Assembly (NCBI GenBank): GCA_026645875.1
Contig: JAPKMQ010000002.1
Span: forward strand, 1 to 39,460
Reading direction: 5' to 3'
DNA: 39,460 nucleotides
Source: Longilinea sp.
GTDB lineage: Bacteria > Chloroflexota > Anaerolineae > Anaerolineales > Anaerolineaceae
The notes beneath the pieces were generated by a model, which saw only the letters and a program-made list of their open reading frames with translations, searched no databases and had not been told where the DNA came from. Position 1 is the stretch's first letter; every line of letters begins with the position of its first letter. Both the position numbers and the translations under genes were made by a program. Below are positions 9,636-19,500 of the stretch, piece after piece.

Positions 9636-10747
9636 TTTTTATCAGTTGTATACAGGGAATGAAATTCTCGAATGCAGACGTAATTCATCCCGCCAAGCTG
9701 GCGGATCATACCTTTAAGTTCCATGATAGCGAGTGTAGCCGAAACCTGTTCAATTGGCAAGCCGGTTTTAATTGAGATCTCGTCAATGTGCTGCGCTTCG
9801 CTGCCCAACGCGTCCAAAACGCGGGCTTCAATGCCGTCAGCGGGCAGGCTGCGCCGAGCGCTTACCTGTTCCTGAACCTGCTGTAGATGTAAAATTTCCA
9901 GCACGTCGTGCATTTCTAGCAACGGGTGCGCGCCCAGTTGGATCAAGCGGTTGGTGCCCTTGCTCTGCGGCGCCAGGATGCTGCCAGGAACCGCGAAGAC
10001 TTCACGGCCCTGTTCCACCGCAAAGGTGGCGGTGATCAACGCGCCGCTGGTTTCGCCGGCCTCGATCACCACGGTGGCCATCGAGAGCCCGGAGATGATG
10101 CGGTTGCGCGGCGGAAAATTGGTGCTGTCAGGCGGCGTGCCCGGGGCATAATCGCTGATGACCGCGCCGCGCCCAATGATTTGCCCGGCCAGGCGCTCAT
10201 GCTCTGGCGGGTAAATGCGGTCCACGCCGCTGCCCAGGACGGCGATCGTGCGGCCGCCGGATTTCATCACCGCTTCATGCGCAATTGCATCCACGCCGCG
10301 CGCCAACCCACTCACCACGGTGATGCCGTTCGCGCCCAGGTACGAGGCCAGTTCAGCAGCCACCTGACGCCCGTAAGGCGTGACCCGGCGCGTACCCACG
10401 ATGGCCACCGAAAAATCATCTTCAGGCAGCAATTCGCCGCGCACAAAAAGCACCGGCGGCGCCTGATCGATCTCCCGCAACCGTCGGGGATAGATTTCGT
10501 CCTCACGGATGACAACCTGGATGCCGCGCTCTTCGTAACCTGCCAGCAGGCCCTCCAGGTCAACGTCCTTCCGCAATTGCAGAAAGGATTCGATGATCTT
10601 CAGCGGGATACCAGCCGACATCAGAGCGTCGGCAGGCGCGTTCCAGGCAATTTCCAGGCTGCCGAAGTAATCCAGCAAAGCCTGCATGCGCACAGCGCCG
10701 ATACCTTTTACCAGGTTAAAGCCCACCCAATAGCAGCGGTGGTCCAT
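9632..10747 (-). CDS. dprA: DNA-processing protein DprA
   Basis: VAIVGTRRVTPYGRQVAAELASYLGANGITVVSGLARGVDAIAH..., FPPRNRIISGLS Rossmann-like DprA core. Overlaps manC start by 4 bp. Confidence 0.94.
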   Translation of the reverse strand: MDHRCYWVGFNLVKGIGAVRMQALLDYFGSLEIAWNAPADALMSAGIPLKIIESFLQLRKDVDLEGLLAGYEERGIQVVIREDEIYPRRLREIDQAPPVLFVRGELLPEDDFSVAIVGTRRVTPYGRQVAAELASYLGANGITVVSGLARGVDAIAHEAVMKSGGRTIAVLGSGVDRIYPPEHERLAGQIIGRGAVISDYAPGTPPDSTNFPPRNRIISGLSMATVVIEAGETSGALITATFAVEQGREVFAVPGSILAPQSKGTNRLIQLGAHPLLEMHDVLEILHLQQVQEQVSARRSLPADGIEARVLDALGSEAQHIDEISIKTGLPIEQVSATLAIMELKGMIRQLGGMNYVCIREFHSLYTTDKK

Positions 10748-10748
10748 A

Positions 10749-11315
10749 TCAATCCTGCCAGGTTTGCGGCCTGACGCGCATGGTTTTTGCCGCGAGATCG
10801 ACCCCCAGGATCACCTCGCGGATGGCCGGCAGCAGCACTTCTTTACCATTTTCGTCTGTGACGACATAAACATCATTCGCACCGGTTTCCAGCACTTCTG
10901 TGAGGACGCCCAACTCCTGTCCATCCTCAGAAACGACTCGCAAACCGACCAACTGGTGGTGATAATATTCACCTTCAGGCAACGGCGGCAGCGAATCGGC
11001 GCGGACGTAGACCAGGTTGTTGCGTAGCTCGGCAGCTGCTTCCGGCGTGTCATACCCTTGGAATTTCAGGATTAAGAATGGCGGGTGTGAATGGCTTTTC
11101 TCAAGGATTACAGGAACATGGGCTTCGCCAATGAAAAGCTGGCGGCCCCGCCGCATCCGTTCTGGAAAATCGGTGAGGATCTCCATCAGGAGATCGCCGG
11201 TCAATCCATGCGGCCGGCGCAGTTTGCCAACCACCAGAAAGACAGGCTCGCCCGTCAGGGGCGAGCCTGTTTCATCCGTTGGTGTTGCAGGGGGGATGAT
11301 CCGGCGTGATTTCAT
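10749..11315 (-). CDS. rimM: Ribosome maturation factor RimM
   Basis: FLVVGKLRRPHGLTGDLLMEILTDFPERM and ELGVLTEVLETGANDVYVV...LLPAIREVILGVDL. Confidence 0.93.
   Translation of the reverse strand: MKSRRIIPPATPTDETGSPLTGEPVFLVVGKLRRPHGLTGDLLMEILTDFPERMRRGRQLFIGEAHVPVILEKSHSHPPFLILKFQGYDTPEAAAELRNNLVYVRADSLPPLPEGEYYHHQLVGLRVVSEDGQELGVLTEVLETGANDVYVVTDENGKEVLLPAIREVILGVDLAAKTMRVRPQTWQD
11242..11270. repeat. Perfect 12-bp inverted repeat inside the 5' part of rimM
   Basis: ACAGGCTCGCCC-GTCAG-GGGCGAGCCTGT. Confidence 0.85.
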
Positions 11316-11551
11316 CTGGGCTCTACGACATCCAGGCTGGCTTGCTTGCCTTCACGGGCTGCCGCGACGCGCAATAAAACGCGCATGGCATTGGCCACCC
11401 GGCCGCCCTTGCCGATCACACGACCCATATCCTCTTTGGCCACCCGCAGTTCAATATGAACCCTGGATGCGCCCGCCCGGTCCTGTTTGATCTCGACCTG
11501 GGTGGGGTCATCCACCAGCGACCGAGCGATATAGTCAATCAGATCTTTCAC
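11312..11551 (-). CDS. khpA: KH-domain RNA-binding protein KhpA (YlqC-type)
   Basis: 79 aa; KDLIDYIARSLVDDPTQV...GRVIGKGGRVANAMRVLL with GKGG KH loop; sits between rpsP and rimM. Confidence 0.92.
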   Translation of the reverse strand: MKDLIDYIARSLVDDPTQVEIKQDRAGASRVHIELRVAKEDMGRVIGKGGRVANAMRVLLRVAAAREGKQASLDVVEPR

Positions 11552-11642
11552 GGCTTCTCCCTTTCCGGATCAATGGAGCGTACCCCGTTGCTCCAGCATA
11601 AATTCCCGTCGCAATCTCTTTCGACTTGGAGGGGGAGGTCGT

Positions 11643-11972
11643 TTACACGCTCTTCTTGCGGCTCTCGTAAACTGCCTTGGCTTCTTCAAGCAGCTTTTCA
11701 ACCGGTTCGCCAGCCTTGTAGCGGGCAAAGCGGTCCAACAGACCCACGCTCTTGAATAGTTTGAGCACCGAATCGCTGGGCTGTGCGCCCTTGCTCATCC
11801 AATCAAAAATGCGGTCTTCCTGAACTTCCAAAGTGAAGGGTTCAGTACGGGGATTGTAGGATCCCAAAATTTCAATGAAGCGGCCATCACGCGGGCTTTC
11901 CTTATCCGCGGCAATGATGCGGTAGGATGCCTGACCCTTCAAACCAGTGCGGCGTAAACGAATACGAACCAT
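11643..11972 (-). CDS. rpsP: 30S ribosomal protein S16
   Basis: MVRIRLRRTGLKGQASYRIIAADKESPRDGRFIEILGSYNP. Confidence 0.97.
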   Translation of the reverse strand: MVRIRLRRTGLKGQASYRIIAADKESPRDGRFIEILGSYNPRTEPFTLEVQEDRIFDWMSKGAQPSDSVLKLFKSVGLLDRFARYKAGEPVEKLLEEAKAVYESRKKSV

Positions 11973-12057
11973 CGAGTCGATCTCCCTTTTTACTTTCTAG
12001 TGTTTCTAAGGCCTAAGTATATCGCGAATTTCCAAACCGTCCAGACAGAAGGTTAAA

Positions 12058-12096
12058 GAGAGTTGAAGGGAACGCTGAAGGAAGCGTACAACTCTC
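12058..12096 (-). terminator. Likely intrinsic terminator downstream of ffh
   Basis: On the minus strand: GAGAGTTG...ACGC...GCGT...CAACTCTC followed by TTT; 3' of ffh and 5' of rpsP. Confidence 0.5.
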
Positions 12097-12113
12097 CGCT
12101 CAACTGTCCGAAC

Positions 12114-13436
12114 CTATCCAAACAGGCGGGGCATTCCGCGCCCTCCTGTTTTTTGCAGTGTTTTCGCCATGCGCTGCGCATCCCTGAATTGCTTGAGAAT
12201 GCGGTTGACATCCTGCACCTCGGTGCCCGAGCCGCGTGCGATGCGCCGCCGGCGGCTGGCATTGAGGATATCCGGGTTGCGGCGTTCAGCCTGCGTCATC
12301 GAGCTGATGATCGCCTCGGTCAATTTGAGCGATTTTTCAGCTTCCTTTGGGTCGATGTTGCGGGCCGCCTGGCCCAATCCGCCCGGCAGCATCTCAAGGA
12401 TTTGCTGGAATGGGCCCATCTTGCGAATCTGGCGAAGCTGCTGGGCAAAATCCTCCAGCGAAAAATCACCTTTCATCATCTTCTGGGCCTGGTCGCGCGC
12501 CGTCTGCTCGTCGTAAGCGGCTTCGGCTTTCTCGATCAAGCCGATCACATCGCCCATCCCAAGGATGCGCGACGCCAGCCGGCGCGGATCGTAGCTTTCC
12601 AGCGCGTCGACACCTTCGCCGGTTCCCAGGAACTTGATTGGCACGCCGGTCACCGAGCGGATCGAGATGGCCGCGCCGCCCCGGCTGTCGCCGTCCATTT
12701 TGGTCAGCACGAGGCCGGTGAGCGAGACCGTATCCCGGAAGCCTTCCGCCACGTGCAGCGCTTCCTGGCCGATCATCGAATCGATCACCAGCAGCGTGTC
12801 CACCGGGGTGACCTTGCGCGTGATCGAGCGCAGCTCTTCCATCAATTGTTCGTCCAATTGCGAACGTCCAGCGGTATCCAGCAATACGACCGTGTAACCG
12901 CCTTTTTTCGCCTGGTCAAACGCATGCGCCGCCAGTTCCGGTGGTTTGATGCCTGGCTCGCTGAACACCTGCACGCCGATGCGCTCGCCGAGCGTTTGCA
13001 GTTGCTTGACCGCGGCTGGCCGGTAAGGGTCCGCCGCCACCAGCATTACGCGCTCGCCCTGCGAGCGCAGTAACCGCGCAAGTTTGGCCGCGGCGGTCGT
13101 CTTACCCGAGCCCTGCAGGCCTACGATCATCACCAGCCATGGTTTGGCGCCGGTCAGGTTGAGCCGCTCCGGCTCGCCCAGCGTGGCGATCAATTCCTCA
13201 TGGACAATTTTGATGACCTGCTGGGCTGGATTGAGCGCCTTTGAAACTTCTACGCCCACAGAGCGGGCTCGCACCCGCGCCACAAAATCCTTGACCACGC
13301 TGTAGTGCACGTCGGCCTCAAGTAAAGCCAGGCGCACTTCGCGCATCACGGCATCCACATCGGCCTCGGACAATTTTCCACGCCGGCGTAGATTTTCAAA
13401 AATTTTGTTTAAGCGGTCGCTTAAGGTTTCAAACAC
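12114..13436 (-). CDS. ffh: Signal recognition particle protein Ffh (SRP54)
   Basis: MFETLSDRLNKIFENLRRRGKLSEADVDAVMREVRLALLEADVHY; VGLQGSGKTTAAAKLA; DTAGR; TKMDGDSRGGAA; M domain. GTG start. Confidence 0.97.
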   Translation of the reverse strand: MFETLSDRLNKIFENLRRRGKLSEADVDAVMREVRLALLEADVHYSVVKDFVARVRARSVGVEVSKALNPAQQVIKIVHEELIATLGEPERLNLTGAKPWLVMIVGLQGSGKTTAAAKLARLLRSQGERVMLVAADPYRPAAVKQLQTLGERIGVQVFSEPGIKPPELAAHAFDQAKKGGYTVVLLDTAGRSQLDEQLMEELRSITRKVTPVDTLLVIDSMIGQEALHVAEGFRDTVSLTGLVLTKMDGDSRGGAAISIRSVTGVPIKFLGTGEGVDALESYDPRRLASRILGMGDVIGLIEKAEAAYDEQTARDQAQKMMKGDFSLEDFAQQLRQIRKMGPFQQILEMLPGGLGQAARNIDPKEAEKSLKLTEAIISSMTQAERRNPDILNASRRRRIARGSGTEVQDVNRILKQFRDAQRMAKTLQKTGGRGMPRLFG

Positions 13437-13461
13437 GGTAGGTCACATCCATAGAAAAACA

Positions 13462-13480
13462 ACACCCCGATCCGGGGCGT
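13462..13480 (-). promoter_or_regulatory. Terminator-like hairpin in the ffh 5' leader
   Basis: On the minus strand ACGCCCCG-GAT-CGGGGTGT followed by TGTTTTTC, between the predicted promoter and the ffh GTG. Confidence 0.5.
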
Positions 13481-13491
13481 AAGCCGAGGTG

Positions 13492-13520
13492 ATTTTAGCC
13501 TAGAACGCAAGGCGGGTCAA
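13492..13520 (-). promoter_or_regulatory. Sigma70-like promoter for ffh
   Basis: Minus strand TTGACC-N17-TAAAAT. Confidence 0.7.
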
Positions 13521-13583
13521 GGGATTGCTTTTTGCCCAAACCAGAAATCTGGCCAGAACCTTTTTTTTCCGGTGTAACTTTTT

Positions 13584-13611
13584 TTGATATACAGGGTTTA
13601 ACTTGTAGAAT
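13584..13611 (+). promoter_or_regulatory. Candidate sigma70-like promoter for degV
   Basis: TTGATA-N16-TAGAAT. Confidence 0.5.
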
Positions 13612-13664
13612 CACCATCAGAAATCATTCTTTTACAAAATTACTGTTTTCAAACGAGGAGTCCC

Positions 13665-14528
13665 GTGTCAAAAGTTGCCATTGTCACCGATTCAACTGCC
13701 TGCTTCCCGGCCGATGTGGTCAAAGGGTATCCGATGCATATCGCCCCGTTGCAAGTGATCTGGGACGAGAAAAGCTACCAGGACGGCATTGACATTCACC
13801 CCGTGGAGTTTTACTCCCGGTTGGCCACCTCCAAAACGATGCCATCCACTTCGCAAACCACGCCGGGCTATTTTGCCGAGCTTTACAAGAAGCTGCTGGA
13901 TGAGGGTTACGATATCCTGAGCGTACACATCTCCTCGCGCCTGTCCGGCACGCTCGATTCGGCTATTCAGGCCCGCGAGATGATGAAGAACAGCAAAAAT
14001 CGCATCGCGCTGGTCGATACACTGGGCGCGGGCATGGCGATGGGCTTTCCGGCATTGGTGGCAGCCCGGGCTGCCATGCAGGGTGCCACGCTGGAGGAAT
14101 GCCGCATCCTGGCGGAAAAGTCGATTTCGCACAGTGGCGTCTTCGTCGTCGTTCCCACCCTCGAGTTCCTCCACCGCGGCGGACGCATCGGTGGCGCTGC
14201 GGCTTTTGTGGGCTCGGTCCTGAATCTCAAACCCATCATTAAACTGATCGATGGCAAATTGGAGTCGGTTGATAAGGTTCGCACGTTTGGTAAAGCCGTC
14301 GAACGCATGACAGAATTATTTATCAAGGATGTGGACGGCAGGCTTCCGGTCCGCATCGCCGTTCATCACGCCAACTGCCCGGATGATGCCAAAGCCCTGC
14401 TTGAACGCGTGCGCGCCCGGTTTGCCGTCAGTGAAGTGGCCGAAGCCTTCATCGCGGATGTGAGTCCGGTGATTGGCACGCATGTCGGCCCTGGCACGCT
14501 CGGCATCGCCTACCTGGCCGGCATGTGA
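13665..14528 (+). CDS. DegV family (fatty-acid-binding) protein
   Basis: KVAIVTDSTACFPADVV..., TSQTTPGYFAELY, DILSVHISSRLSGTLDSA, EFLHRGGRIG; GTG start. Confidence 0.93.
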   Translation: MSKVAIVTDSTACFPADVVKGYPMHIAPLQVIWDEKSYQDGIDIHPVEFYSRLATSKTMPSTSQTTPGYFAELYKKLLDEGYDILSVHISSRLSGTLDSAIQAREMMKNSKNRIALVDTLGAGMAMGFPALVAARAAMQGATLEECRILAEKSISHSGVFVVVPTLEFLHRGGRIGGAAAFVGSVLNLKPIIKLIDGKLESVDKVRTFGKAVERMTELFIKDVDGRLPVRIAVHHANCPDDAKALLERVRARFAVSEVAEAFIADVSPVIGTHVGPGTLGIAYLAGM

Positions 14529-14546
14529 TTGCCCCCAAAAACCACA

Positions 14547-14571
14547 AAACGCTCACAACCGTGGGCGTTTT
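14547..14571 (+). terminator. Intrinsic terminator after degV
   Basis: AAAACGCTCAC-AACC-GTGGGCGTTTTTTG (one G-T wobble). Confidence 0.75.
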
Positions 14572-14696
14572 TTGATTGGACAACCCTCCTGATTAGCCCT
14601 GACAGACATCACCAACCGCCCGCAGGGTATTTATTCCCGCGGGCACTCTCGTTACAATCTAGATTGACCGAATTTTCCTGAACGAAAGGGCTTTCC

Positions 14697-16013
14697 ATGA
14701 GACTTTACCCCGGCATTGGCGTGCAGGCAGCCGATATCCTGCTTCCCAAATCTGGCACCAATCTCACCCAATGGGCCTCCATTGCCTGCGACCAGTTCAC
14801 ATCCCAGCCTGAATACTGGCAAAAGGTGGCTGAAACTGTTGGCGATGCGCCATCCACGTTCAAGTTAACGCTGCCGGAGGTTTACCTCGGCACCGACGAA
14901 GAAGCCGCGCGCGTCCATAGCACGCAACAGGCAATGAAAAAATACCTGGCCGAAGGTTTGCTGGTGAACCATGAGGGCTTGATCCTGATCGAGCGCAGCG
15001 TGGACGGTAAAACCCGCCGCGGCCTGATGCTGGCCCTGGATTTGGAACAATACGATTACAACAAAGGTTCTCAAACCCTCATTCGCGCGACCGAAGGCAC
15101 CATTCTCGACAGGCTGCCCCCGCGCATGCGCATTCGTGAAGGCGCTACGCTCGAACTGCCGCACATTCTCGTACTCATCGACGACCCCGATTGCACCGTT
15201 ATCGAACCCGTGGCTGCCCAAAAGGACCGCCTTACCAGGTTGTACGACTTCGACCTGATGCTCGACAGCGGCCACCTGCGCGGCTATGGCATCAACGATC
15301 TCGCCCTGGAACAACAGGCCATGACCGCGCTGGAACGGCTGGCTGACCCGGCCGCCTTCGCGAAAAAATACGACGTCACCCCCGATCATGGCGTCCTGCT
15401 TTTCGCCATGGGCGACGGCAACCATTCACTGGCCACTGCCAAGGCGATCTGGGAGAAGATCAAGCCGCAGGTTGGAATGAACCATCCTGCCCGGTACGCG
15501 TTGGTGGAAATCGAGAACGTTCACGACGAGGGGCTTGAATTTGAGCCGATTCACCGCGTCCTGTTCCACGTTCAGCAAAACCTGGCCGACAGCCTGCGCC
15601 ATTATTTCGGCAATAAATACAGTCTGATCCCCTGCGAAACCGAAGAGGAAATGGTGGCCAAAGTTGAAGGACAGAGCGGCTCCGAACAATTGATCGGCTT
15701 ATGCTCGGTGGGCGGTTATCAGATTCTTGCCATCAAGGATCCTTCCTCCAACCTGCCCGTGGGCACGTTGCAGGGCTTTATCGACCAGTGGCTCAAAAAG
15801 GGCGGCGCTGAAAAGATCGATTACGTTCACGGCGAGGACGTGGTTTGCGGCCTCGGATCGCAGCCAGGCAACCTGGGCTTTTACCTTCCCCGCATGCCCA
15901 AGAGCGACCTGTTCAAAACCGTTATCCTCGACGGCGCCCTGCCGCGCAAAACCTTTTCGATGGGTGAAGCCAAAGAAAAACGTTTCTACATGGAAGCCCG
16001 CAAGATCGCATAG
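14697..16013 (+). CDS. DUF1015 family protein
   Basis: MRLYPGIGVQAADILLPKSG...WASIACDQFTSQPEYW..., LLFAMGDGNHSLATAKAIWE. Confidence 0.85.
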   Translation: MRLYPGIGVQAADILLPKSGTNLTQWASIACDQFTSQPEYWQKVAETVGDAPSTFKLTLPEVYLGTDEEAARVHSTQQAMKKYLAEGLLVNHEGLILIERSVDGKTRRGLMLALDLEQYDYNKGSQTLIRATEGTILDRLPPRMRIREGATLELPHILVLIDDPDCTVIEPVAAQKDRLTRLYDFDLMLDSGHLRGYGINDLALEQQAMTALERLADPAAFAKKYDVTPDHGVLLFAMGDGNHSLATAKAIWEKIKPQVGMNHPARYALVEIENVHDEGLEFEPIHRVLFHVQQNLADSLRHYFGNKYSLIPCETEEEMVAKVEGQSGSEQLIGLCSVGGYQILAIKDPSSNLPVGTLQGFIDQWLKKGGAEKIDYVHGEDVVCGLGSQPGNLGFYLPRMPKSDLFKTVILDGALPRKTFSMGEAKEKRFYMEARKIA

Positions 16014-16118
16014 CACGATCTGACGATGATCAATATCAACCAGCTTTGCCGCGCGCGGTGAGGCTGGTTTTTCTTGTAGCGCATGGATTGGTATAATCAG
16101 GCCAGCGAGGAACCCTGA

Positions 16119-16472
16119 ATGCAGCGATTTAATCCATTCCAACAAGACGAAGATGCCCTTCCGCCCGAGGAAGTGCGTTTCCTGGACGTTCACGTTGAAC
16201 CCTGGCCGGACGGCCGCCGGGTGCGCGTGCATGTCAGTCTCACGCCTTTCCAACAGCCGCCCAATCTGGAAATGGTGATCCTCGATCCGCAGGACCGCGA
16301 GGTAAGTCACATTTCCATTATTGAGAATATAGATTTTCAGTTCGTTCTTACCATGCACCTGCGCGACCCGGAACCACAGCCAGAATACCGCCTGGAGGTC
16401 GAGCTCAGTTACCCGGAAAAGGGTACGATCACGCAGAGCAGTTGTAAATTCACGTTAGCTCTAGACCAATAA
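16119..16472 (+). CDS. Conserved-looking hypothetical protein (117 aa, beta-rich)
   Basis: Uninterrupted ORF with a TATAAT element at 16092 upstream and terminator downstream; no family recognised. Confidence 0.7.
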   Translation: MQRFNPFQQDEDALPPEEVRFLDVHVEPWPDGRRVRVHVSLTPFQQPPNLEMVILDPQDREVSHISIIENIDFQFVLTMHLRDPEPQPEYRLEVELSYPEKGTITQSSCKFTLALDQ

Positions 16473-16479
16473 AAAAACA

Positions 16480-16505
16480 CCAGCCCGGTTTTTACGCCGG
16501 GCTGG
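16480..16505. terminator. Intrinsic terminator between convergent genes
   Basis: CCAGCCCGG-TTTTTACG-CCGGGCTGG with upstream A7 tract, suiting the minus-strand transcript as well. Confidence 0.7.
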
Positions 16506-16543
16506 CTGCAAAATCAATCGGTATTGATAACCGAAGGTGGAAA

Positions 16544-19500
16544 TTACTTGAGCAGGGTCGGCAGGAACAGGTAGCGATTCATCAGCAGGAAGACCAGGCG
16601 ACCCTCAACCTTCGGGTCGATCGGGTCGGCCGTGTCATCGCTCTGGATGTACTCAGCCACCGAGTCGCGCACATAGTATTGCGTGTCAGCAATGATCTGA
16701 TCCAACGGCCACAGCGTGACACCGGCGTTATTGTTGTTGCACGATCCGGCTGCCAGGTAGTTGACCGTGGAGACGTTGTAGTAGGTATCGGCATCGGTGA
16801 AGTCGACAAACTCGCCGTTTGCCTCCAGGCTGACCACATTGTTGCCGTTCGGCAGCATCGGGTAGGTGTCACCATAGGTGATTGTTCCAGCCGAGTCAAT
16901 GTCGATCATGCAGGTGGTGTAGTATGAGTAGCCGCCGTAACCCGGAACATACTTGTAGTAATAGTAGTTGCGGTAGGCGCGCTCGAGCAGCGTCTTGAGT
17001 TGCGGCCCGTTCAGTGTAAACACCACCAGTGAGTTCTCATACGGCATGGCTGAGAACATGTCCGAGATCTTCAACTGGTACGGCGTGGACGGAGTGGCGC
17101 TGGCGGCGATCAACCGGTTGGTCATGGCACCAGACAGATGGAAGTCGATGTTTATGCCCAATTCCTTTTCCAGCTTCCACACCGAGGCATCTGCTTGCAG
17201 GTTGGCGCCGTTGGTTTCCTGGGTGAAGGCTTCGGGGTCGGTGTCAATGGGGGTGATGGTGGAGCCAATCACCGTATTGTTGTAGGCAGCCAACAGGTCA
17301 GCATACGGTTGCAGCAGAGCCTTGGTGGCGGCATCTTCCGGATAAGCGGAAGTGGTGATCGCAATAGCCTTACCGGTCGACGAAACCAGTTCATACGCAT
17401 CGATGCCGGAGGTGGCTTTCTGGCGCATGCCCAGAACGATCTGCCCCAGGTATGTGTTGTAGCGATTGGCCTGCGAAACCAGCACGGCATCGCCGTCCGG
17501 GGCCACCAGTGTGGTGGGCAGGTACTGGTACGGCTTATCCAGGAACTGCCCGCTGGGGGCGGTGTGGCTGTGGCCGCCGACGATCACATCAATGTCGGAG
17601 ACTTGCTGGGCCAAGTAGGTATCAACGTTGTTATCCACTTCCAGGTTGCTCGGGTTTGTGGTGAAGCCGATGTGCGTCAGCGCGATCAGCACTTCGCTGG
17701 TATCAGCCAGTCCAGGTACCAGGGCTTGCGCCGTGGTGATCGGATTCTGGAAGGTCAGGCCGGGGATGTTGCTCGGCAGCTCATAGTTGGGAATGCGGTG
17801 ATTGCCGATACCCAGGATGGCCACCGTGATAGCTTCTGGCCCGACCGAGACGCGCTCAAAATCGCGCACAGGCACCAGGTCGAGGCCGTAAGCGCCCGTG
17901 TCGCTGACGTTGGCCTGCAACAGCGGGAAGTTCGCCTGGCTGAGCGTGCTGAAGATTTCGCTGCCAAAGTTGTACTCATGGTTGCCCAGGGTCATGGCAG
18001 CATAGCCCATCGTATTGAAGGCCTTGATCAACGGGTTGATCTGCAGTTCAGCCGGCAGCGGCGTGCCGTCAGCAGCATAGCCCAGGCCGGCGCTCTTGAA
18101 GTAGTACATCATCGAGTCGCCCTGGATATTATCGCCAGCGGTGAGCAGGATGGTGCGGTTGGGGTTATGGGCGCGTTCCTGCTTGATTGCGGTCACCAGG
18201 TTGGTGTAACCAGGCGTGCTGCCGGATTGCAGCAGGCGGCCGTGCGAGTCGTTGTGATGCAGGATGGTGATCGGAACGATCGGACCAGAGAGGTTGTCAC
18301 CTTCCTGTGTAATGCGGCCATCCAGCGTGCCGTCACCATCCGGGCCGGTGTATGGCGCAGTCTGGGTGTAATGGGCAGCGACGTACCGGTTCACGTTATC
18401 CAGCATGTCACCCCAGTAGGTGATGTTGGTCATGTACTTGAACGGGGTGAAGCCATCCTGCCCGGCGGGGGCCAGGAATTCGTTGGTGGCCACGCGGTAA
18501 ACTTTTTCCAGGTCCAGCGGCAGCCAGGTATCCGTGGCTTTATCCAACACCTCGATGTCATACGCGCCCCAGGCCCACGGAACAGCGCAGGGATTCTGAG
18601 AAGTGGTGGTTTCTGAGTAGCAGTAGAACTTGTGGCGGACGCCTGCAATCGAGAGCGTGCCCTTGAACAGGCTGGCGCTCTGGTTGAGCAGTTCGCGGAT
18701 CTGCCAGCCGGTCATGTCACCGACTGCCGTGGCGTTGCCGAACGGCAGAATGGTGAACATGTTGCCGTAGGTCAGCAGGAACGGTGCGGGCAGCAAGCCA
18801 GTAACACAAGGTGTGCCGGCGCACAGATCGGTGCGGATGCCGCCGGGGTTGTTGAAGACCATATCGACATCGTTGAGCGGTTCAGCGTCGGTATTCAGAT
18901 CGCCGTAGACAGCGTCCTGGATGAATGCGCCCATCATGCCGTCGCCATTGTAGTTGCGGGTCAGGTCAACCTGGGTCCAACCGATTTCCTGGTTGATGAG
19001 TTCCACGTAATCTTCATCGGTTGCATAGGCCGCGACGAGGTCAGCGACCGGCGCGTAGGCGGTGCCATTGGGGTCAACCCCATTGCGGGTCCAGGCAATT
19101 GTTGAAGTGTGCGAAGTGGAATTGTAGGTAACATCAAACTGTCCCACAACGCGGCCGTTATAGTAAGCCTGGGCAATATAGGTGTTGCCAACGATGGTCG
19201 GCGAAGTCATATTGGTATGGCTGTGTCCGCCGATGATGATATTGGCGGGGGTACCGGCAGTGTTCAGGCGGGCAGCCAGAGTCTGGTCGCCGTACACCGG
19301 GAAGCCGTAGCCATAGCCGCCGTCGGTGAAACCGTTGTGGCTGAGCACAACGATGAAATCAGCGCCGTCGGCAAGCATGTCGGCATAGTAGTGGCTGATG
19401 GACTGAGCCGGATCCTTGAAGCACAGGCCTTCGGTCGCGGTGACAACGGTGATGTAGGGCGTTTCAACCGAGCTGACGCCAATCACGCCGATCTGCACCA

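Noticed and set aside
8715-10774. Plus-strand ORFs 8715..9662 and 9926..10774 antisense to manC and dprA
   Set aside because: Mirror ORFs over well-identified genes.
12063-13073. 336-aa plus-strand ORF antisense to ffh
   Set aside because: Sense strand is a clear SRP54; the antisense sequence is Arg/His/Ala-rich with no domain.
17138-18616. 492-aa plus-strand ORF antisense to the 5'-nucleotidase gene
   Set aside because: Opposite strand carries clear metallophosphoesterase motifs; antisense translation is low-complexity Gly/Val/Gln-rich without motifs.
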